Shown here one piece after another: positions 24,762 through 31,352 of a stretch of 64,000 bases of DNA. The notes below the pieces were generated by a model that saw only the letters and a program-made list of their open reading frames with translations, was not told where the DNA came from and ran no database searches. Source of the DNA: Glycomyces sp040645615 (GTDB taxonomy: Bacteria > Actinomycetota > Actinomycetes > Mycobacteriales > Micromonosporaceae); contig NZ_JBEYYO010000018.1 in assembly GCF_040645615.1 (NCBI RefSeq), forward strand, positions 49,069 through 113,068, written 5' to 3'. Position 1 is the first letter of the stretch; every line of letters begins with the position of its first letter. Both the position numbers and the translations under genes were made by a program.

Positions 24762-25700
24762 ATGGCCGACATCTGCGTCATCGGCGGCACCCGGTACTTC
24801 GGCAGGAAGCTCGTGCGGCGCCTGCTCGACGACGGGCACCGCGTCACGCTCGTCAACCGGGGCCGCACCCCCGACCCGTTCGGGAGCGAGGTCGATCGGC
24901 GCGTGGCCGACGCGACCGACCCTGACGCGCTGGCCGCCGCGGCCGGGGCGAGCCGCTTCGACGCCGTGATCCACCAGATGTGCTACACCCCGCGCGACGC
25001 CGTGGCCGTGTGCGAGGCCTTCGGCGACCGCGCCGGGAAGCTCGTGCTCACCTCCACACTGGAGGTGTACAACAAGGACACGTTCCGCTGGGAGATCCCC
25101 GCGCCCGCCTTCAGCCCCTTCGCGAGCGAAGGCGAGCTCGACCCGGCCGCGTATCGCTTCGACCTCGACCTGCCCTGGCACGACCCGGCGTTCCTGGGGG
25201 CCAACTACGGCGAGGGCAAGCGCCAGACCGAGGCGGCCGTGGTCGAGAGGGCCGAGTCGCCGGTGGCCGTCGCGCGGGTCGCGCACGTGCTCGACGCCCG
25301 CGAGGACTTCACCGGCCGGGTGCAGTTCCATGTGGACAGCATCCGCGAGGGCCGCGAGATCCACGCGCACCCTTCGCCGGGCCGCACCTCGATCGTGTCG
25401 ACCACGGAGGCAGCGGCGGCGCTCGCGTGGCTCGCGACCTCCGAGGCCACGGGCGTGGTGAACGTGGCCGCGCCCGACCCGATCGACGTGTACGGGGTGT
25501 GCGCGGCGTTCGAGCACGCTTTGGGGCGCAAGGCGATCATCACCGAACGGCCCGAGCCGTCCGGTGAGCGGCTCTCGCCGTACTCGTGCCCGGCGGACTT
25601 CGGCATGAACGTCGACACCGCCGCCGAACTCGGATTCGAGTTCACCCCGACCGCCGACTGGCTCCCCGATCTGGCCCGCGAGGCCGCAAAGGAGGCGTGA
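24762..25700 (+). CDS. Extended SDR, NAD-dependent epimerase/dehydratase family
   Basis: A 312-aa Rossmann enzyme. The nucleotide motif is VIGGTRYFGRKLVRRLLDDG, and the active-site set is Ser/Thr in LVLTSTLEVYN and Tyr/Lys in GANYGEGKRQTE (YxxxK). C-terminal substrate-binding loops include VQFHVDSIREGREIHAHPSP. Family members reduce, oxidise or epimerise hydroxyl groups of sugar-like molecules, so it may set a hydroxyl stereocentre in the product. It is separated from the MFS gene by only 15 bp that include the ribosome binding site AGGAG. Confidence 0.9.
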   Translation: MADICVIGGTRYFGRKLVRRLLDDGHRVTLVNRGRTPDPFGSEVDRRVADATDPDALAAAAGASRFDAVIHQMCYTPRDAVAVCEAFGDRAGKLVLTSTLEVYNKDTFRWEIPAPAFSPFASEGELDPAAYRFDLDLPWHDPAFLGANYGEGKRQTEAAVVERAESPVAVARVAHVLDAREDFTGRVQFHVDSIREGREIHAHPSPGRTSIVSTTEAAAALAWLATSEATGVVNVAAPDPIDVYGVCAAFEHALGRKAIITERPEPSGERLSPYSCPADFGMNVDTAAELGFEFTPTADWLPDLAREAAKEA

Positions 25701-26011
25701 TGTTCGACCTCATCGTCAACGTCCGCGTCAAGGACGGCGAGGACGCGGCGGAGGTGGCCGCCGCGTTCGCCGCCATGCGCCCGCTGTGCCTGGCCGAGGA
25801 CGGCTGCGTGCACTGGTACGCGTATCAGTCCCTTGAGGACGAAGGCCGGTTCACGCTGGTGGAGCGCTGGGCCACCCGCGAGCACTGGGAGGCCCACGGC
25901 GACGGGGAGGCCATCCAGGAGCACTACTCGAAGCGGGTCCTCCCCCGCGTCGAGCGCGAGGTCCACCCCAGCCGCGTGCTGGGCACCGCCACCGAAGGAG
26001 ACCGATCATGA
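25700..26011 (+). CDS. ABM-domain (antibiotic biosynthesis monooxygenase-like) protein
   Basis: A 103-aa dimeric ferredoxin-like fold protein: FDLIVNVRVKDGEDAAEV at the start, HWYAYQSLEDEGRFTLVERW in the middle, and WEAHGDGEAIQEHY at the end. These are typical of the ABM/YgiN family. Members oxidise quinols or polyketides without cofactors, degrade small aldehydes, or simply bind ligands. The ATG shares one base with the stop of the SDR gene (TGATG), and AAGGAGG lies 5 nt upstream. A role as a tailoring oxygenase is possible but not certain. Confidence 0.85.
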   Translation: MFDLIVNVRVKDGEDAAEVAAAFAAMRPLCLAEDGCVHWYAYQSLEDEGRFTLVERWATREHWEAHGDGEAIQEHYSKRVLPRVEREVHPSRVLGTATEGDRS

Positions 26012-27261
26012 AGCACCGCATCGCCGTCGTCGGCGGCCGACCCGCGCCGGTCCACGGCGCGAGGGAGCTCGGGATCGACGTGGTCCTGGCGCACGCGCCG
26101 GGCCAGTTCGACCCGGCCGAGGCCGAAGGGCATGTCTCGCAGATCGTCACCGGGGACATCGCCGACACCGACGCGCTGCTGGCGCTGCTCGCGCCGCTGC
26201 ACGAGGAGCGGCCGTTCGACCGGATCCTCACCACCACCGAGCTGTCGGCGGTGCCGGTCGGCGAGGTCAACGCCAAACTGGGCCTGCCGGGCACGAGCCC
26301 CGATGTCTCGCGCGTCGTGCAGGACAAGGCGCTCACGCGTGAGGCCCTCGACGCGAGGGGCCTGAGCCCCGTGAGGCACCGCATCGTGACCGACGAGGAG
26401 GACGCGGCCGCGTTCCTGGCCGAGGCGGGCGGACGCTGCGTCCTCAAACCGGGCAAGGGCGCGGGCAGCCTGCACATCAACGTGGTCGCCAGCGCCGAGG
26501 AGGCGGCGCGGGCGTTCGAGGCGATCACCGCGTTCGGGTACGGCGGGGTGCTGGCCGAGGAGTACTTGGAGGGCCCGGTGGTGAGCGTGGAGGCGTTCTC
26601 GCAGGGCGGGCGGCATGTGGTGCTGGGGGTGTGCGAGTACCGGGTGAACGCGCATTTCGTGGAGTGGGAGTGCAGTGTCTCGTCGGATGCGGCGCTGCCG
26701 CATCTGCCTGCGCTGCATTGGCTCACGGCGGGGGTGCTGGACGCGGTGGGGCTTCAGGACGGGCCTTCGCACAGCGAGTTCGTGCTGACCGGGTCGGGGC
26801 CGCGGTTGCTGGAGACGCATAACCGCTTGTCGGGCAATGGGATTCCGGAGTTGGTGCGGCGGGCCACGGGTTGGGATCCGGCGCGGTTGTTCTTGACGGT
26901 GCCGCTGGGGATCGAGTCGCTGCCGGATTCGCCGCCGGAGCCGTTGCGGGGCGCGGCGATCCGGTTCCTGGACGCGGAGCCGGGGATCGTGTCCGCAGTG
27001 GAGGGTCTCGATGGGCTTGAGGTGCCGGTGCGGCGGCTTCGGGCGGGGTCGAAGCACCCGCACACGATCCCGTTCCTGAAGGATCTGGCAGACGTGGAGG
27101 CCGCGGTGGTGGTCGGCAAGGGCGTCGGGGACGAGGTCGCGCCGATGGATTCGTTGCTGGCGTGCGACAACGGGTACTCGGTGGCGACGGCGGCGACGCG
27201 GGAGGAGGCCGTGGCGCGGTGCGCGGACCTGGCTTCGCGCGTCAGGTTCGTTACCGGTTGA
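26008..27261 (+). CDS. ATP-grasp ligase 2
   Basis: A second 417-aa ATP-grasp enzyme, clearly distinct from the first. Motifs: VVQDKALTREALDARGLSPV, RCVLKPGKGAGSLHINVV (nucleotide-binding Lys), GVLAEEYLEGPVVSVEAFSQ, SEFVLTGSGPRLLETHNRLS (metal ligands) and a C-terminal HTIPFLKDLADVEAAVVVGK region. The layout is that of carboxylate-amine ligases of the DabC/BacD type. Two such ligases imply two amide bonds, or one amide plus activation of another acyl group. It is the last gene of the operon, overlaps the ABM gene by 4 bp, and is followed by a strong hairpin. Confidence 0.9.
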   Translation: MKHRIAVVGGRPAPVHGARELGIDVVLAHAPGQFDPAEAEGHVSQIVTGDIADTDALLALLAPLHEERPFDRILTTTELSAVPVGEVNAKLGLPGTSPDVSRVVQDKALTREALDARGLSPVRHRIVTDEEDAAAFLAEAGGRCVLKPGKGAGSLHINVVASAEEAARAFEAITAFGYGGVLAEEYLEGPVVSVEAFSQGGRHVVLGVCEYRVNAHFVEWECSVSSDAALPHLPALHWLTAGVLDAVGLQDGPSHSEFVLTGSGPRLLETHNRLSGNGIPELVRRATGWDPARLFLTVPLGIESLPDSPPEPLRGAAIRFLDAEPGIVSAVEGLDGLEVPVRRLRAGSKHPHTIPFLKDLADVEAAVVVGKGVGDEVAPMDSLLACDNGYSVATAATREEAVARCADLASRVRFVTG

Positions 27262-27265
27262 GCGG

Positions 27266-27302
27266 CGGCGGCCGGCCCGGTTCTCCCCCGGGCCGGTCGC
27301 CG
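27266..27302. terminator. Bidirectional terminator of the carrier-protein operon
   Basis: A 15-bp stem with one wobble (CGGCGGCCGGCCCGG / CCGGGCCGGTCGCCG, 7-nt loop) starts 5 nt after the stop of ATP-grasp ligase 2 and ends 6 nt before the stop of the convergent MFS gene. Confidence 0.85.
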
Positions 27303-27307
27303 CGTCG

Positions 27308-28588
27308 TCAGGCGAGGCGTTCGGGGACGCGTTTGACGGCCAGGGCCATCACGGCGGCGATGGCGCAGAGGGCTCCGGCGGTGTACCAGGCCGGGTCGTA
27401 GTCGCCGGTGACGTCGCGGACGAAGCCCGCGGCCCAGGCGATGAGGGCGGCGCCGATCTGGTGGGAGGCGAGGACCCAGCCGAACACGACCGCGCCGTCG
27501 TCGCCGAAGTGCTCGCGGCACAGGGCGATCGTGGGCGGGACGGTCGCGACCCAGTCGAGGCCGTAGAAGACGATGAAGAACAGCATGGGCGGCTGGACGT
27601 CGCCGGCGAAGAGCGTGGGCAGGGCGAGCAGGGAGAGGCCGCGGAGGGCGTAGTAGAACGCCAGGAGCACGCGGGGGTCGTAGCGGTCGGTGAGCCAGCC
27701 GGAGAAGATCGTGCCGACCAGGTCGACGAAGCCGATGACGGCCAGGAGCGAGGCGGCGGCGGTGAGGGGCATGCCGTGGTCGTGGGCGGCGGGGACGAAG
27801 TGGGCGCCGACGAGGCCGTTGGTGGAGGCCCCGCAGATCGCGAAGGTGGCCGCGAGCAGCCAGAACGCGCGTGAGCCGCTGGCTTCCCAGAGGATGCGCA
27901 GGGTGCGGCGGGCGGCCCCGGACTCGGGCCGGGGCGGGGTGGTGTATTCGGGTCCGGCGCCGAAGGGGCGCAGGCCCGCGTCCTCGGGGCGGTCGCGGAT
28001 GACCAGGAGGACGAGCGGGACCATGGCGAGCGCGGCGAGCGAGACGACGATGGAGGCCGAGCGCCAGCCGGGGCCTTCGACGAGGTGGCCGACGAGAGGC
28101 AGGAAGATGAGTTGTCCGGCGGCGGCTCCGGCGGTGAGGATGCCGCTGACGAGGCCGCGGCGGGCGATGAACCAGCGGTTGGTGATGGTGGCGACGAAGG
28201 CCATCGCCATGGATCCGGTGCCGATGCCGACGATGAAGCCCCAGCACAGGATGAGTTGCCAGGGGGAGGTCATGAAGATGGTGACGCCGCTGCCGAGGGA
28301 GATGAGGGCGAGGGCGACGGCGACGACGCGTCGGATGCCGTAGCGCTCTTGGAGGGCGGAGGCGAAGGGCGAGAAGAGCCCGTACAGCAGGATGTTGATC
28401 GAGATCGCGAGGGAGATGGTGCCGTGGGACCAGCCGAACTCGCGGTTGAGCGGTTCGATGAACACGCTGGGGGTGGCGCGGAAGGCGGCGGCGCCGATGA
28501 GGGCGACGAAGCTGACGGCCGCGACCCACCAGGCGCGGTGGATGCGGGAGGTGCGCCGTTGTTCGGGTGCTTGGACTGCTGTGGACAT
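27308..28588 (-). CDS. MFS transporter, monocarboxylate/oxalate-formate-like
   Basis: A 426-aa transporter with 12 helices. The sequence RATPSVFIEPLNREFGWSHG and the interhelix motif QERYGIRRV resemble the monocarboxylate porter/oxalate-formate antiporter subgroup. A short central loop (RPEDAGLRPFGAGPEYTTPP) divides the halves. ATG at 28588 is chosen, as the frame upstream is not protein-like. It converges on the carrier-protein operon and diverges from a GlxA-type regulator 70 bp away, which probably controls it. Whether it belongs to the biosynthetic cluster is unclear. Confidence 0.88.
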   Translation of the reverse strand: MSTAVQAPEQRRTSRIHRAWWVAAVSFVALIGAAAFRATPSVFIEPLNREFGWSHGTISLAISINILLYGLFSPFASALQERYGIRRVVAVALALISLGSGVTIFMTSPWQLILCWGFIVGIGTGSMAMAFVATITNRWFIARRGLVSGILTAGAAAGQLIFLPLVGHLVEGPGWRSASIVVSLAALAMVPLVLLVIRDRPEDAGLRPFGAGPEYTTPPRPESGAARRTLRILWEASGSRAFWLLAATFAICGASTNGLVGAHFVPAAHDHGMPLTAAASLLAVIGFVDLVGTIFSGWLTDRYDPRVLLAFYYALRGLSLLALPTLFAGDVQPPMLFFIVFYGLDWVATVPPTIALCREHFGDDGAVVFGWVLASHQIGAALIAWAAGFVRDVTGDYDPAWYTAGALCAIAAVMALAVKRVPERLA

Positions 28589-28658
28589 GCGTCGATTCTG
28601 TCCGGGCGGGCGAGGGGCGGCCAGTGGCCCGCAGGCCAATATGTGCGAGGATTCGGCC

Positions 28659-29642
28659 ATGAGCGTGTTCGAGCATTCGGGGCGGCACCGCGTCGCCGTA
28701 TTGGTCCGCCACGGCCTGCTGCCGGTGGAACTGGGGATTCCGCATCGGGTCTTCGGGACGGCCGGGTCGGAGGACGGGCGGTTGTACGAGGTGGTGACGT
28801 GCGCGGTCGAGCCGGGTGAGGTGCGCACGGATACGGATGTGTCGGTGAACGTGCGGTATGGGCTGGAGGCGCTGGCGGAGGCGGACACGGTGGTGGTGCC
28901 GTCGGCGCATGACGACGAGGACGAGGCGTACGAGACGGGACGGCTGTCGCCGGATCTGGCGGAGGCGATGGCGGCGGTGCGACCGGGGGCGCGGGTGGCC
29001 TCGATCTGCACGGGCTCGTTCGTGCTGGCGGCGGCGGGTTTGCTGGACGGGAGGCGGGCGACGACGCATTGGTATGCGGCAGAGCGGTTCCGGAGGTTGT
29101 TCCCGAAGGTGCGGCTGGAGCCGGATGTGTTGTACACAGAGGACGGATCGGTGTTCACCTCGGCGGGGGTGGCGTCGGGCTTCGATCTGTGCCTGCACAT
29201 GACGCGGGTGGATTTCGGCGTGGCGGTGGCGAACTCGGTGGCGAGGCGGGCGGTGGTGCCGCCGTACAGGGACGGCGGCCAGGCGCAGTACATCGAACGG
29301 CCGATCCCGGAATCGGGGTCGGCGACGGGCACGGCGAGGGCGTGGGCACTGGAGCGCCTCGATCAGCCGCTGACGTTGCGGCAGTTGGCCGACTGCGAGG
29401 CGATGAGCGTGCGGACTTTCACGCGGCGCTTCCGCGAAGAGGTGGGCACCTCGCCGCAGAAGTGGTTGCTGCACCAACGGTTGGAACGAGCGAGGGACTT
29501 GTTGGAGCGAAGCGACCGCTCGGTGGACCGGGTGGCGGCGGACGCGGGCTTCGGCTCGGCATCGGCACTTCGCCTCCACTTCCAAGCGGTCCTGGGTGTG
29601 TCGCCAAGCGCGTACAGAAGGACGTTCTCAGGAGCCGTGTAG
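28659..29642 (+). CDS. GlxA-family (DJ-1/PfpI plus AraC HTH) transcriptional regulator
   Basis: A 327-aa regulator. Residues 1-180 form a class-I glutamine-amidotransferase/DJ-1-like domain (VAVLVRHGLLPVELGIPHRV, VASICTGSFVLAAAGLLDGR, with Cys at the nucleophile-elbow position; TTHWYAAERF). Residues 215-320 are an AraC-type double HTH (LTLRQLADCEAMSVRTFTRR, then VAADAGFGSASALRLHFQAV). Family members typically regulate catabolic or transport genes and are usually not active as amidases. It is divergently placed to the MFS gene, its likely target. An upstream in-frame ATG at 28641 is an alternative start. Confidence 0.9.
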   Translation: MSVFEHSGRHRVAVLVRHGLLPVELGIPHRVFGTAGSEDGRLYEVVTCAVEPGEVRTDTDVSVNVRYGLEALAEADTVVVPSAHDDEDEAYETGRLSPDLAEAMAAVRPGARVASICTGSFVLAAAGLLDGRRATTHWYAAERFRRLFPKVRLEPDVLYTEDGSVFTSAGVASGFDLCLHMTRVDFGVAVANSVARRAVVPPYRDGGQAQYIERPIPESGSATGTARAWALERLDQPLTLRQLADCEAMSVRTFTRRFREEVGTSPQKWLLHQRLERARDLLERSDRSVDRVAADAGFGSASALRLHFQAVLGVSPSAYRRTFSGAV

Positions 29643-29878
29643 TTCGCGCGTGCGACCTCAGGTCGTCTTGGATTGCGGTTAGAGATGGCGGCGACGACGA
29701 GGCGGGGGCCGCGCGAGGTCGGTTGGTGGCGGCCGGGTTTGTTGTGGGTCGAAGTCAGAGGCGGCGGCGACGAAGCGGCGGTGGTCGGGCGGGGTCGGTT
29801 GGCGGATTTGGGTTCGGATGTGGTTGGGGTGCTTGGGATCCGGGGCGAAACATGAGTGGTGTCTAGTCTTGTGGGTGA
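29643..29878. other. Intergenic region without a recognisable gene
   Basis: The 236 bp after the GlxA-type gene are G-rich on the plus strand. They carry a small hairpin near 29655 (GACCT-c-AGGTC). No coding or RNA feature is supported. Confidence 0.4.
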
Positions 29879-30300
29879 TGACAGCGGGTGTGTCACATGG
29901 GATCATTGAGATACGCACAAGGACATGGTTTTCGTACGGGTGTCGCTGTTGGGTGCAAGCAGACTAAGACAAGCCTCTGGCCCTCTCGATGATCCGCCGG
30001 GAACCGAGCCCGCCGGTCTACGCCTGCCGATCAGGTGACCGGGTGAGGTTCATCCTTCGTGCCATCGGGTTCGGTTGCTGCCGGCAGCTTGTCTCAGGGT
30101 GAGGCATGGGATCAGGTAGGACCGGGGATCACCTGGTTGGGATCACCCTGGCCAGGAGGCGGTGTCGTTGGAACGAGGCACGCCGCGCTGAGGCGGCTGA
30201 GGATTGGCAGGGGAGATTTTGCTCCCTGTTCGGGCATAACCCGACCAGACCACTCTGAAGACCACGACGAAGCGAAGGGATATCTGCTACGGCCTTGCCA
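29879..30300. ncRNA. Candidate structured RNA of unknown class
   Basis: This stretch shows an unusual density of inverted repeats and no plausible protein. An 11-bp long-range stem pairs GGATCATTGAG (29900-29910) with CTCGATGATCC (29985-29995). It crosses or competes with ACAGCG (29881-29886) paired to CGCTGT (29944-29949). Other elements are the palindrome GCTGCCGGCAGC at 30077-30088, a CAGGGGAG/CTCCCTG hairpin at 30208-30228 directly followed by a TCGGG-cataa-CCCGA hairpin at 30230-30244, and the near-repeat GGGATCACC at 30126 and 30140. I cannot match it to a known RNA family, and the transcribed strand is unknown. Confidence 0.3.
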
Positions 30301-30733
30301 CAGAGACAAGGACACCGCGGGAACCAGCGCACGCCGTGCACACACCGCCGGGCACACCACCCGGCAGCCAGAGCGCGCCGCAAAGCGATGCGCGACACCG
30401 ACACAGAAAGGAAGCGACACCGAAAGGCCACCGCCCGAAGCGGCATGGACGCAACGCCACCAGGCGAAGCGCTCCGGTCGTATGGGCCCGAAGCCAGACC
30501 GTGGAAGGCCGAGCAAGCGAGGCGCACCGCCACCGGGCGAAACGCCACCGCAGCACCAGCCCAAACCCGAAGGCGAGGGCCAACCTGGGCGAGGATGCGA
30601 AGCCGAGAAGGCGAAGCGCCGACACAGCATGGACTCAACGCCAAAGGGCGAAGAGCCGAAGCGGCATGGCCTCGAAAAGCGAAGGCCACCAGCGAAACAG
30701 CCACCGGCCGCAAGGCCCACAGGCAGGAAGCAG
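30301..30733. repeat. Degenerate low-complexity repeat tract
   Basis: All three plus-strand frames stay open, but each gives only Arg/Pro/Ala/Thr-rich translation. Similar blocks recur out of register, for example GAAGCGGCATGG near 30437 and again near 30660, and variants of AACGCCACCAGGCGAAGCG. The pattern looks like decayed tandem duplication rather than a gene. The period is not clean enough to state. Confidence 0.4.
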
Positions 30734-30749
30734 AAGGAGGTGAACAGCG

Positions 30750-31277
30750 ATGCAGCAGACCACGACCACCAGCACGTCCGGCGCGGCATCCCACCGGAAA
30801 GGCCCGACCGACATTTCCGCCATGCCCACCGCAACCGCAACCGGCGCTGTCGACATGCCCGCCATCACCGCCACCTCGACCGCTGCCACCACTGCCGCCG
30901 CCGCGCAAACCCTCACCCACACCGACCGGGCCACGGTGACCCACCCCGACCACTCCCCCACCGGCCTCCGTCGCCGCCAGCCCGAACCCCAAACCAGACT
31001 GGCCCGGCCCCAAGAGCGGCCCGCGCCAGTCCCTCACCTCGTTGTCGCTGCCGCCCGAACCCGGGCCCAAACCGGCCCGGCCCCAAGAGCGACCCGCGCC
31101 AATCCCTCACCCCGTTGTCGCTGCCGCCCGAACCCGGGCCAAAACCGGCCCGGCCCCGAAAACGACCCGCACCAACCCCTCACTCCGTTGTCGCCGCCGC
31201 CTGAACCCGGCCCCACTTCGGCCTTTCCCCGGCCACGCGCCAGGCCAGCCGCTCACCTCTTCGTCGCTGCCGCCTGA
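30750..31277 (+). CDS. Doubtful ORF with a perfect ribosome binding site running into repeats
   Basis: ATG at 30750 is preceded by AAGGAGGTGA (30734-30743), a perfect complement to the 16S 3' end, with a 6-nt spacer. The first 75 codons give a Thr/Ala-rich peptide (MQQTTTTSTSGAASHRKGP...) without recognisable motifs. From 30981 the frame enters a 73-bp tandem array. Because 73 is not a multiple of three, each copy is read in a different frame. The C-terminal 100 residues are therefore probably not a selected protein. Either a short Thr-rich peptide was extended by repeat expansion, or the site is fortuitous. Confidence 0.25.
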   Translation: MQQTTTTSTSGAASHRKGPTDISAMPTATATGAVDMPAITATSTAATTAAAAQTLTHTDRATVTHPDHSPTGLRRRQPEPQTRLARPQERPAPVPHLVVAAARTRAQTGPAPRATRANPSPRCRCRPNPGQNRPGPENDPHQPLTPLSPPPEPGPTSAFPRPRARPAAHLFVAAA

Positions 31278-31290
31278 ACCCCGAACCCAA
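30981..31290. repeat. Tandem array, exact 73-bp period, four copies plus a partial fifth
   Basis: Copies begin at 30981, 31054, 31127, 31200 and 31273, exactly 73 bp apart with no insertions or deletions. Copies two and three are nearly identical; one and four are diverged; the fifth is partial and runs into the terminator of the DUF5107 gene. The better-conserved copies carry an inverted repeat CCGGGCC-N-GGCCCGG near their start and a conserved tail containing CGTTGTCGCTGCCG. The non-triplet period argues against coding. Function is unknown. Confidence 0.85.
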
Positions 31291-31295
31291 CGAAA

Positions 31296-31322
31296 CCGGC
31301 CCCGGGATCTGCCCGAGGCCGG
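31296..31322 (-). terminator. Terminator of the DUF5107 gene
   Basis: An 11-bp stem with one wobble (CCGGCCCCGGG / CCCGAGGCCGG, loop ATCTG) lies 31 nt beyond the stop at 31353 and is followed on the minus strand by TTTCGTT. Confidence 0.75.
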
Positions 31323-31352
31323 CCATTTCGTTGCCGTTGCCGTAGATCCGAC

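Noticed and set aside
29950..30300. Group I or group II intron fragment
   Set aside because: A GACTAAGAC-like string and a GTGCG near 29650 resemble intron elements, but no P7/S partner, domain V hairpin, homing endonuclease or reverse transcriptase was found.
30059..31204. Long plus-strand ORF (381 codons) across the repeat region, and equally long ORFs in other frames
   Set aside because: All frames stay open because of base composition. Translations are low-complexity Arg/Pro/His, they shift frame at each repeat, and no frame has a coherent domain.
30981..31290. 73-bp repeats as a CRISPR array
   Set aside because: Units abut with no unique spacers, copies diverge along their length, and no cas gene is present.
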